This document shows, in pieces, positions 16,449-22,927 of a stretch of DNA of 35,485 bases. The translations under genes and the position numbers were made by a program. Position 1 is the first letter of the stretch; every line of letters begins with the position of its first letter. This stretch comes from Verrucomicrobiota bacterium. GTDB taxonomy: Bacteria > Verrucomicrobiota > Verrucomicrobiia > Chthoniobacterales > SZAS-18. The notes beneath the pieces are model-generated. The model did not search any database. It was not told the DNA's origin and saw only the letters and a program-made list of their open reading frames with translations. The stretch is taken from contig JAFAXH010000094.1 in assembly GCA_019241085.1 (NCBI GenBank), positions 1-35,485 on the forward strand. The letters are read 5' to 3'.

Positions 16449-17636
16449 TCACCGTCCGCTCCGGCTCGACGCGGCCATCGCCTGGCGGATGAATTCCTCC
16501 GCCCGGCCGCGCGCGTTCAAAGCGGTCAATGTCCCGTCAGGCGCGAGCACCCAGATCGTCGGCAAGGCGTTGAGGCCAACCGAACGGACGGCTTCGCCGC
16601 TCCAGCCGCGGCTGTCGCAATAGACCGGCCAGGCGAGGCGCAGTTGTTTCACCGCCTCGGTCAACGCGGCACGGTCCTCGTCCAGACTGAGCGTGAGAAA
16701 TTCCACGCGGCGCGGATCGCAACGCGCCGAGATTTCTTGCAAACGGACCAACTCGGCGAGCGAAGGCGCGGACCATGTCGCCCAGAAGAGCAGCACCACG
16801 ACGTGACCGCGGTGCGAGGCGAGCGTTTCATCAAAAGTTGCGCCGGCTGCGGCCGGCCGACCCGTGGCCAGAGCGGGGGGCAAGTGGAACTCAACCGGCT
16901 TGCCCAGCAACGCCAGCCGGCGCAGATCGTCGGCGATGCGCATGCGCAAGTTGTCGCTGCCGCCCGTGCTGGCTGACAGGCGGGCGAGGGCTTCGTCGAG
17001 CAACGCTTTTTTTTGCGTCGGCTGGGCGTCATAAAGCGTCGCCAATTCCACGAGCAGCGCTGGCGTTCGCGGATCGGCCGGATACGCGCGGTCGAACGCG
17101 CGGATGGCGCCGGCGAGCGCTTCCCGCCCACCCGGCGCGGTGGCGCTGCCGGCGCTGAAAGCCTGCATGGCCTGGCTGACGCGCGCGTAGGCCGCGTCGG
17201 CGCGATCCTTGGGAGTCGCCGCCGAGTCCGCCTCGACTTCGTCCAACAACTGACGCGCTCGCGTTTGCGCCGCGCCGTCTTGAAGCAATCGGGTGCGGGC
17301 AAAGAGCACGTCGGCGAGGCGCACCCGCGCCGAGAACCGCCGCGGATCACTCGGATGCGCGAGCGGGAAATTGCGCAACGCCATTTCCTGTCGGTCAAGG
17401 TGCTGCCGGACGCGCGCGAGCGCGGCTTCGCGCGTGCGGATCGCTCCCTCCGCGGGCATCGGCGGACCGGCGTCGAGGGCGAGGATGGCACGCCAATCCG
17501 CATCGGCGGTGGATGCTTCGTCCACCTGTGCCGCTGCCGCGCCGCATGGGCACGACAGGAGGAAAAATGCGAGGCAGACGGCAGCAATCCCGACGGTCAT
17601 CGGGAATACAAACCAGTTGCGCACCGGAACTCTCAC
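16449..17636 (-). CDS. Exported TlpA/thioredoxin-fold protein lacking the active-site cysteines
   Basis: This protein of about 395 residues has a signal/anchor (WFVFPMTVGIAAVCLAFFLL, then SC, a possible lipobox), then a helical TPR-like region, and a C-terminal TlpA-like domain (about 250-390). That domain has HVVVLLFWATWSAPSLAELV, FLTLSLDEDRAALTEAV and NALPTIWVLAPDG. The fold and the cis-proline (ALPTIW) are clear, but the usual WCxPC reads WSAPS, so disulfide exchange is not expected. Start choices are GTG 17636 (used here, giving a positively charged signal N-region), ATG 17600, or TTG 17687 overlapping the tatA stop. Downstream of tatA on the same strand. A role in envelope protein binding is only a guess. 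Confidence 0.75.
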   Translation of the reverse strand: MRVPVRNWFVFPMTVGIAAVCLAFFLLSCPCGAAAAQVDEASTADADWRAILALDAGPPMPAEGAIRTREAALARVRQHLDRQEMALRNFPLAHPSDPRRFSARVRLADVLFARTRLLQDGAAQTRARQLLDEVEADSAATPKDRADAAYARVSQAMQAFSAGSATAPGGREALAGAIRAFDRAYPADPRTPALLVELATLYDAQPTQKKALLDEALARLSASTGGSDNLRMRIADDLRRLALLGKPVEFHLPPALATGRPAAAGATFDETLASHRGHVVVLLFWATWSAPSLAELVRLQEISARCDPRRVEFLTLSLDEDRAALTEAVKQLRLAWPVYCDSRGWSGEAVRSVGLNALPTIWVLAPDGTLTALNARGRAEEFIRQAMAASSRSGR

Positions 17637-17683
17637 GCCCGGAGCATAGCGCAATGCTTCGCCAGCCGCGCGGGGCTGCTGCT

Positions 17684-18169
17684 TCAACCCTGCACGCTCA
17701 CCCGCGGCGGCTCGCTGCTCTCCTGCTGCGCGGGAGCGGCAGCCGGTGACGGAGTCGCCACGGTCGGCAAGGGATGCGTCGTCGCGGTGCCATGCGTCGC
17801 AGCCGCCGCGGTGGCGGAAGCTTGGAGCAGTTGATTCTGCCGCTGCACCTCGCGCAACTGCTCCTGCAGTTCGCGCACCTGTTGCTCGATGTTGCTGCCG
17901 GTCGCGGCAGCGGAGTGGACTGGTTCGTTGTAAGCGAGTTGGCGGTCCACCGGTTGCCGCACGGTGACGCTCGAGGCGCTCACCGATGCTGCGCCTTGGT
18001 GCAATTCGCTTTCAAAATCCTCCCGCGCCTTTTTGAATTCCGACATGCTCTTGCCTAGGCCGCGGGCGAGTTCCGGCAGGCGTTTGGCGCCAAACAGGAT
18101 GAGCACGACGAACAGGATGACGACCCATTCGATGCCGTTTGGCATGCCGAGAGCGAGGAGCGCAGTCAT
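17684..18169 (-). CDS. tatA: Twin-arginine translocase subunit TatA/TatE type
   Basis: This 161-residue protein starts at the ATG at 18169. A membrane helix ([14 protein letters not shown]) runs into the amphipathic hinge [20 protein letters not shown], the diagnostic TatA pattern. An acidic [10 protein letters not shown] segment follows, as in the family. TatA multimers form the pore or membrane-thinning patch for folded, twin-arginine-signal proteins. The tail is unusually long. A coiled-coil stretch rich in Gln/Glu/Leu ([20 protein letters not shown]) and an Ala/Pro/Thr-rich end bring it well past the usual 60-90 residues. No tatB or tatC gene is next to it. The TlpA-like gene follows directly. 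Confidence 0.9.
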   Translation of the reverse strand: MTALLALGMPNGIEWVVILFVVLILFGAKRLPELARGLGKSMSEFKKAREDFESELHQGAASVSASSVTVRQPVDRQLAYNEPVHSAAATGSNIEQQVRELQEQLREVQRQNQLLQASATAAAATHGTATTHPLPTVATPSPAAAPAQQESSEPPRVSVQG

Positions 18170-18254
18170 GGTGATAAAACTACCATCTACGGGCCAAAGT
18201 TGCAAAATGGCCCTACGTTGAAGATGCCCTAATTGGGATGCGAACGGATTTTTT

Positions 18255-18406
18255 GGACAGAATTAACAGAATTTACAGAATTGGGCGGAGAGGGAAGAAA
18301 AGCCATTGATGATGGTGCTAAAGACACAAACAACTTTGGCAACAAATGCTCGCCGTCGGCTCAATCCTCTCTTCTGCTAATTCTATAAATTCTGTTAATT
18401 CTGTCC
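18255..18406. repeat. Inverted pair of CAGAATTnn-unit repeats (copies 4 and 5)
   Basis: The left arm (18255-18286) reads GGACAGAATTAACAGAATTT and ends CAGAATTGGGC, three units exactly 9 bp apart. The right arm (18374-18406) is its near inverse, ending CTGTTAATTCTGTCC. Six T residues precede the left arm and six A residues follow the right, so the inverted match extends to the outer edges. The interior of about 87 bp has no gene. The element lies between tatA and the L,D-transpeptidase gene, starting 8 bp past the latter's stop, so it might also fold as a transcript end for it. Confidence 0.82.
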
Positions 18407-18413
18407 AAAAAAT

Positions 18414-19211
18414 TCAGCGCGGTGCCGTCGTGCCGAACGCCGCCGGATCAGGCAAACCCCACGCGCGCCACTTCGTGTCGTATTCCGCGCGCGGCAGGAG
18501 CGCGTAGTGCGGGCGGGCGTCGGCGCGCAGCCAGCGGATGAGCTGCACGAGATTTGGCTCGGCCATCGTGGTGCAGCCGCTCGTCGGCCGCGTCTCACCG
18601 CGGCGGATGTGAAAAAAAATCGCGCTGCCCTCGCCGACGACAGGAGCCGGGTCGGCGTTGTGCCGAATCTCGACGAGCCAACGGTAGGCGAAATCGCCGT
18701 GTCGCATCTTCGCTTTCTCAAACCACGGCGGCGGATTTGCCGGATCGGGGATGGTGACGAAGCGGTTGTAGATTGCCGGCCACTTGGGATCGTCGCCCCA
18801 GGCGTCGGCCGCCGTGACGGTGTGAAACAGCGGGTAGCTCGCGCCGGCGGGCAATGCAGCGTCGTAGGTGTAGATCGTGCCGATTTTGAAAACGCCCGCT
18901 GGCGCGCGGCCGTCGCGTTCCTGCTTGTGCCGGCCCGGCTCCGTGTCGCCGTAGCCCAGCACGCCGCGCCCCCAGGCGAGGCCGTTTTTTCCATAGAGCA
19001 CCGGCCACGGCGCGCTCGCCGCGCGCCACGCGCTGTTGCCACTGGCGGTGTTTGTGTCGCGCTCGAAAAGCTGGAGCTGACCTTGGGCAGAATCCCAGCT
19101 CGGCGCGATGCTCACGATGAGTTGGCGCACGCCCGGATCGAGCGCGCGCGCGGCCGGCGGGGCGGTCGCCAGCAGGAGCAGGAAACCAACGCAACGACGC
19201 AGCCGCCTCAT
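18414..19211 (-). CDS. L,D-transpeptidase (YkuD) family protein, exported
   Basis: This 265-residue protein has a signal peptide (RRCVGFLLLLATAPPAARA), then a catalytic domain. The YkuD signature is present: IFFHIRRGETRPTSGCTTM, with His201 and nucleophile Cys213. LYGKNGLAWGRGVLGYG and DGRAPAGVFKIGTIYTY are the usual upstream blocks. Such enzymes cross-link peptidoglycan 3-3 or attach lipoproteins to the wall through a cysteine acyl-enzyme; some family members instead cleave. The subgroup resembles the 'exported murein-related' type with longer inserts. Start ATG at 19211 overlaps the stop of the DUF1802 gene by 4 bp, so coupling is likely. Confidence 0.87.
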   Translation of the reverse strand: MRRLRRCVGFLLLLATAPPAARALDPGVRQLIVSIAPSWDSAQGQLQLFERDTNTASGNSAWRAASAPWPVLYGKNGLAWGRGVLGYGDTEPGRHKQERDGRAPAGVFKIGTIYTYDAALPAGASYPLFHTVTAADAWGDDPKWPAIYNRFVTIPDPANPPPWFEKAKMRHGDFAYRWLVEIRHNADPAPVVGEGSAIFFHIRRGETRPTSGCTTMAEPNLVQLIRWLRADARPHYALLPRAEYDTKWRAWGLPDPAAFGTTAPR

Positions 19212-19864
19212 GCTTCGGAATGGGCGAGCAAACGTTCGAGCTGCGCGGCGCGCGCGGCGTGTTCCGCGTCGCCCAACACCGGCGTGAAGCGCAGACCTGG
19301 CGGCCGCTCGTCGGCGGGCAGCGTGATCCACGATTTGCAACCGCCGAACGCCGGGCGGTCGGCCAATCGCCACACTGGCTCCAAGCGGTAGGCGCGTCCG
19401 AAACCGACCGTGAGCATCCCGGCTTGGTGCTGGCGGTCGGCGTAGGCGAAACGCTCACGCACGACTTCTTCCCGATACACGTGCCACGGCGCAAGACGCG
19501 CGGCCGTTTCCCAATTTTCCACCCGGCGCGACCATTCCAGATGAAAGGCGTAGCGCACCGTGACGAGATCATCCGCCGCCGCGCCCGCATCCGCCGCAGT
19601 AGCGGTCAGCGCGGCGAGTTCTTCCGCGCGGATTTTTTCCGCCTGCTCGTGGTAGCGGGTCGGGAACAGGAAAAACCGTTCGTGTTGAAAAACAAAACCG
19701 CCGCGCCCTTCCGCCAGCCCGCCTTTGCGCAGGATGACGCTCTGCCGTCCGGAGCCGAGCGCTTCGCAGGCGAGCGCCCAGTCTTTGAACGCAAAGGCGA
19801 CGGTTTCCCACGACGTATGATGCGTCGCCTGGGTCGATGTGGTGATCGGTGCGGTCGTTGTCAC
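19208..19864 (-). CDS. DUF1802 family protein
   Basis: This 218-residue protein matches the DUF1802 pattern: WETVAFAFKDWALACEALGS, then RQSVILRKGGLAEGRGGF, FFLFPTRYHEQAEKI in the first half, and a C-terminal WHVYREEVVRERF / MLTVGFGRAYRL region. The function of the family is not known; it is found in cyanobacteria and in several environmental phyla. No transmembrane helix or signal is present, so it is probably cytoplasmic. Start is GTG at 19864. Its stop overlaps the start of the L,D-transpeptidase gene. The 119-bp gap on its upstream side faces the divergent PHP gene. Confidence 0.8.
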   Translation of the reverse strand: MTTTAPITTSTQATHHTSWETVAFAFKDWALACEALGSGRQSVILRKGGLAEGRGGFVFQHERFFLFPTRYHEQAEKIRAEELAALTATAADAGAAADDLVTVRYAFHLEWSRRVENWETAARLAPWHVYREEVVRERFAYADRQHQAGMLTVGFGRAYRLEPVWRLADRPAFGGCKSWITLPADERPPGLRFTPVLGDAEHAARAAQLERLLAHSEA

Positions 19865-19983
19865 AAGGCGGATTGTATAACGCGCCCTGCGCCGGATGGC
19901 AAAAACGTCACGCTGCGACGGCTCGCCCGCCGCGATTCGTGTTTGCCCTGCAGCGCGGCGGCGGTAAGCTCATCGCATCTCCC

Positions 19984-20715
19984 GTGGCGACCACTTCGAC
20001 TTATCACATTGACCTCCACTGCCATTCGTATTTCTCGGCCGATGGCGTCAGCAGCCTGGAGTCGTTGATCGAATCGGCGCGCGCCAAAGGGCTGCATGGT
20101 TTCGCCATCACGGACCACAACACCTGCGAGGCGGTGAATTACTTGCGCGCCAAAAAACTGCTGCGCGCCGACGGCCAGCCGGTCGATGGATTTCTCGTCA
20201 TCCCCGGCGTCGAAGTCACCACAGCGGAAGGCCATCTCCTGTGCCTTGGCGCGACGTTGCCCGACATGAAAGGACGGCCCGCCGCCGAAGTAGTCACTGC
20301 CATTCACGCCGCCGGCGGCCTGGCAATCCCGCCGCATCCGTATGACCTTTTTCGCGCCGGCATCCGGCGCGCGACGCTGGAGACGCTGCCCATCGATGCG
20401 CTCGAGGTTTTCAACGCCGCGACGACGCTGCGCCGCTACAATCGCAAGGCGTTTGCATATGCGCAGGAGCGCGGCCTGCCGATGACCGCGGCCAGCGACG
20501 CGCACCATGCCGACGCCATCGGCACGGCTTACACGATTTTTGAAACCGACGATTTTTCCGTCGCCGGCATCCTGCGCGGCATCCAGGGCGGCGCGAAGCT
20601 CAACCAGCGTTATCTCACGCCGAAAGACAACATCAAAAAAACCTGGAACAACTGGCTGCGCCTCAAACGCCGCCGGCCGCCGGTGGCGGAGACGACCACG
20701 ACGACGAACGTTTGA
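19984..20715 (+). CDS. PHP domain metal-dependent phosphoesterase
   Basis: This 243-residue protein carries the PHP motifs HIDLHCHSYFSADG (motif I), AITDHNTCEAV (motif II), IPGVEVTTAEGHLLCLG, PPHPYD (motif III) and AASDAHHADAIG (motif IV). These histidines and acids bind a tri-metal centre that hydrolyses phosphoester bonds. The size and the EGHLLCLG element resemble the stand-alone PHP proteins related to YciV/TrpH, some of which degrade nucleotides or RNA 5' ends. The GTG at 19984 puts the first catalytic strand at the N-terminus; no good ATG lies nearby. The HIT-family gene follows 9 bp later, so an operon of two nucleotide-related phosphohydrolases is likely. Confidence 0.87.
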   Translation: MATTSTYHIDLHCHSYFSADGVSSLESLIESARAKGLHGFAITDHNTCEAVNYLRAKKLLRADGQPVDGFLVIPGVEVTTAEGHLLCLGATLPDMKGRPAAEVVTAIHAAGGLAIPPHPYDLFRAGIRRATLETLPIDALEVFNAATTLRRYNRKAFAYAQERGLPMTAASDAHHADAIGTAYTIFETDDFSVAGILRGIQGGAKLNQRYLTPKDNIKKTWNNWLRLKRRRPPVAETTTTTNV

Positions 20716-20724
20716 TTGTTTTCG

Positions 20725-21192
20725 ATGAACCACGACGGCTGCATTTTTTGCAAAATCGCGCGCGGCGAAGCGCCCGCGCATCGCATCTGGGAAGACGCGG
20801 AACACCTGGCGTTTCTCTCCATTTTTCCGAACACGCCCGGCTTCAGCGTCGTCATTCCGCGCACGCACTATTCGAGCTATGCGTTCGAGTTGGACGACCA
20901 AGTTTTAGCCAAGCTCGTGCTCGCGGCGAAACAGGTCGGCCGTTTGCTCGATGCGCGCCTGCCCGACGTGGCGCGCACGGGGATGATCTTCGAGGGTTAC
21001 GGCGTCGATCACGTCCACGCCAAACTTTTCCCGATGCACGGCACCGGCCGGGACAGCGCGTTCCAGCCGTTGCACACGCAGGTCGATAAATTTTTCGACC
21101 GTTACGAAGGCTACATCTCGTCGCACGACTGGAAGCGCGGCGATGATGCGGAGTTGGCGCGGCGGGCGGCGCAGATTCGCGGCGATGAGTGA
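20725..21192 (+). CDS. HIT family (histidine triad) protein
   Basis: This 155-residue protein has the family N-terminus CIFCKIARGEAPAHRIWED with a CxxC zinc pair (C6, C9), a third zinc-ligand candidate in IPRTHY (H48), and the triad region DHVHAKLFPMHG (H96, H98). HIT proteins hydrolyse nucleoside phosphoramidates or dinucleotides through the central histidine (H98 here). The triad normally reads H-x-H-x-H; the third position is Lys100. The catalytic histidine is thus kept but the third one is lost. The long C-terminal helix (DWKRGDDAELARRAAQI) is as in other 'HIT family' proteins of about 150 residues. An upstream TTG (20716) is a less likely start. Confidence 0.87.
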   Translation: MNHDGCIFCKIARGEAPAHRIWEDAEHLAFLSIFPNTPGFSVVIPRTHYSSYAFELDDQVLAKLVLAAKQVGRLLDARLPDVARTGMIFEGYGVDHVHAKLFPMHGTGRDSAFQPLHTQVDKFFDRYEGYISSHDWKRGDDAELARRAAQIRGDE

Positions 21193-21259
21193 GACAAGTG
21201 ATTAAGAATCCAAGAAATTTTTCGCTGTTTTCAGCTCGTCAGTCGGAACACACATTCCG

Positions 21260-21300
21260 AAAAAAAGGCCCCTGAAAACGACAAGCGTCGACAGAGGGCC
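21260..21300 (-). terminator. Intrinsic terminator of the small membrane peptide gene
   Basis: On the minus strand a stem GGCCCTCTG pairs with CAGGGGCC (one bulge). A second inner stem CGAC/GTCG closes on the tetraloop GCTT. Seven T residues follow the outer stem (plus-strand A run at 21260-21266). It lies 26 bp after the stop codon at 21327, as expected for the end of a short mRNA. Confidence 0.85.
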
Positions 21301-21326
21301 ATAACTTGGTTCGCAGGTCGTTTGAG

Positions 21327-21413
21327 CTACCTCTTAAAGTAGTAAATCTCGATAACGACGAGGATTAGGCTAAGTATGGCAATCAAGAGCTTGCCACCAA
21401 GCACGATGTGCAT
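21327..21413 (-). CDS. 28-residue single-helix membrane peptide (novel small gene)
   Basis: The frame runs from ATG at 21413 to TAG at 21327. The peptide begins MHIVLGGK, continues with a run of Leu/Ile/Val/Ala (LLIAILSLILVVI, residues 9-21), then EIYYFKR. This is one membrane helix with a positive C-terminus. Directly upstream is AAGGGAGGTAAAC before the ATG, a near-perfect Shine-Dalgarno at good spacing; most genes in the window have none. A terminator follows. The frame has no other explanation on either strand. I do not recognise a family; size and shape recall small membrane regulators or accessory subunits such as KdpF, but there is no such partner nearby. Function unknown. Confidence 0.72.
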   Translation of the reverse strand: MHIVLGGKLLIAILSLILVVIEIYYFKR

Positions 21414-21430
21414 GTTTACCTCCCTTCCAG
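21414..21430 (-). promoter_or_regulatory. Strong Shine-Dalgarno site of the small peptide gene
   Basis: Minus-strand CTGGAAGGGAGGTAAAC ends at the ATG. GGAGGT is an exact anti-SD match, four bases before the start codon. It decides the start of the 28-codon frame and stands out because neighbouring genes show no comparable site. Confidence 0.8.
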
Positions 21431-21513
21431 TTTCCAGATCGAACGGCACCTATCGTTTCGTTTCGATTGGCACCTCGACCCGCCTCGACAGCTTTCGCTG
21501 GCAAGGTCATAGC

Positions 21514-21547
21514 CCACAAAGAGGCCTGTAACTGGCGCTCTTTGTGG
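21514..21547 (-). promoter_or_regulatory. Perfect hairpin in the leader of the small peptide gene
   Basis: CCACAAAGAG and CTCTTTGTGG form a perfect 10-bp inverted repeat. Inside, GCC and GGC can extend the stem with one bulge around a 7-nt loop. There is no T-run on either side in the right orientation for a terminator. It lies 101 bp upstream of the ATG and 30 bp downstream of the promoter-like sequence, so it may be a structured 5' leader or a protein-binding operator. Confidence 0.55.
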
Positions 21548-21577
21548 TCAAAAAATTATCAATGAACTGGTTCGGTC

Positions 21578-21604
21578 ATTATCTTGGCACGCCATCCGAG
21601 TCAA
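21578..21604 (-). promoter_or_regulatory. Possible sigma-70 type promoter for the small peptide gene
   Basis: On the minus strand TTGACT (21604-21599) is followed after 15 bp by GATAAT (21583-21578). Both boxes are one base from consensus, but the 15-bp spacer is short. It begins 22 bp beyond the tyrS stop, so the small gene could have its own transcript or be read from tyrS. Confidence 0.35.
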
Positions 21605-21625
21605 GATCGAATTCCGAGTAGTCCG

Positions 21626-22843
21626 CTAATAGGCATCAGGTGCCACCCGCACCGCCCGCGTTTTGTCCAAGCGCAACACGCCACCCGCAGACACATCCGG
21701 CGTCGCTTTCGGATCGGCGAGCTTTTCGCCGCGCCATTGCACGCTGCCACCTTCGATCAATCGCCGGGCGTCGCCGCGTGACTTCGTGATTTTGAAACCT
21801 TCCGCATACGCGGCGATCACGAGCGAGACGGCGTCTGGCGCGACTCCCGCGAGCCGCACTTCCGGCAGGTCGGCGTGTTCGAGGTCGCGCTTGGAAAAAC
21901 GCGTGTTGAAATCCGCCAGCGCCGCCGCGGCGTCGGCCTCGGAATGGAAGCGCGCGACGAGACGCGCGGCGAGTTGTTTTTTCGCCTCCATCGGATGCGC
22001 TTCGGCAGCGAGCGCTTCGCCAAGCAGCACCGGATACCAGCGCGCCATCAACTCATCGGAAACGCTCATCACCTTGCCGAACATCTCCGCCGGCGCGTCG
22101 GTCACGCCGACAAAATTGCCGAGGCTCTTGCTCATCTTTTGCACGCCGTCGAGACCTTCCAAAATCGGCACCAAAAGCGCGACCTGTTGCGCCTGGCCGG
22201 ATTGCTTTTGCAGGTCGCGGCCGACGAGGATGTTGAAAAGCTGATCCGTCGCGCCCAACTCCACGTCGGCCTCGATCTTTACGCTGTCCCAGCCTTGCAT
22301 AATCGGGTATTGCAACTCGTGCAAACTCACCGGCTGACCCTTGTCCACGCGGTCGCGGAAATCCTCGCGCTGGAGCATCTGCTGGAGCGTCACGCGGCTG
22401 TTGAGTTTCACCACGTCCTCGAAGCCCATCGGCTCAAACCATTCGCCGTTGAAACGGATCGTCGTGCGCGCGGGATCGAGCACTTTGAACGCTTGGTTCC
22501 GATATGTCTCCGCGTTGTGCATGACTTCGTAGTGCGTGAGCTGCGGCCGCGTCGCCGAACGCCCGCTTGGGTCGCCGATCATCGCGGTGAAATCGCCGAT
22601 GATGAGAATGCCGCGGTGTCCGAGGTCTTGAAACGCGCGCATTTTTTGCAGCGCGATGGTGTGGCCCAGGTGCAAGTCCGGCGAGGTCGGATCGACGCCG
22701 AGTTTCACCCGCAGCGGCCGGCCGAGCCGCAGCTTTTCCAGCAGCTCGGCTTCGCTGAGAATTTGCGCGGCGCCAATCTTGAGCTGGTCCAGCGCGGCTT
22801 CAGGGGAGAGCGAAAGCGGGGACGAAGGGGGAGTAACGGACAT
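21626..22843 (-). CDS. tyrS: Tyrosyl-tRNA synthetase
   Basis: This 405-residue class I synthetase has the HIGH motif as HLGH (58-61) in DPTSPDLHLGHTIAL and the KMSKS loop exactly (236-240) in DGVQKMSKSLGNFVG. In between lie the tyrosine-site block YPIMQGWDSV and ELGATDQLFNILVGRDLQ. A C-terminal S4-like RNA-binding domain (from about 335) contains DARRLIEGGSVQWRGEKL. It charges tRNA-Tyr in the cytoplasm. The sequence is of the TyrZ-like subgroup (long linker before KMSKS, DPTSPDLHLGH). No T-box leader is seen in the 84 bp upstream. The neighbour upstream is an exported protein gene on the same strand. Confidence 0.95.
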   Translation of the reverse strand: MSVTPPSSPLSLSPEAALDQLKIGAAQILSEAELLEKLRLGRPLRVKLGVDPTSPDLHLGHTIALQKMRAFQDLGHRGILIIGDFTAMIGDPSGRSATRPQLTHYEVMHNAETYRNQAFKVLDPARTTIRFNGEWFEPMGFEDVVKLNSRVTLQQMLQREDFRDRVDKGQPVSLHELQYPIMQGWDSVKIEADVELGATDQLFNILVGRDLQKQSGQAQQVALLVPILEGLDGVQKMSKSLGNFVGVTDAPAEMFGKVMSVSDELMARWYPVLLGEALAAEAHPMEAKKQLAARLVARFHSEADAAAALADFNTRFSKRDLEHADLPEVRLAGVAPDAVSLVIAAYAEGFKITKSRGDARRLIEGGSVQWRGEKLADPKATPDVSAGGVLRLDKTRAVRVAPDAY

Positions 22844-22927
22844 GGTGCTTTGCGGAAATCAGCCGACAACGCCGCCGACCGCAAGTAAAAAACCCAACCC
22901 ACCGCGTTGATCGCGTGTGCCGTTGGC

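Larger units (their letters stand above)
21193..21625. other. AT-richer intergenic stretch holding a small minus-strand gene unit
   Basis: This 433-bp gap lies between the HIT gene and tyrS. Its base composition is clearly less GC-rich than the surroundings. It holds, in minus-strand order, a promoter-like pair near 21578-21604, a hairpin at 21514-21547, a strong ribosome binding site, a 28-codon frame at 21327-21413 and an intrinsic terminator at 21260-21300. No terminator for the plus-strand HIT gene was recognised. Confidence 0.6.

Noticed and set aside
19861-20901. Minus-strand open frame of 346 codons over the PHP gene
   Set aside because: All PHP metal motifs are on the plus strand; the minus frame shows only Arg/Ala-rich sequence.
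21585-21600. TGGCAC on the plus strand as a sigma-54 -24 box
   Set aside because: There is no GC/TTGC element at the required spacing, and no plus-strand gene starts downstream.
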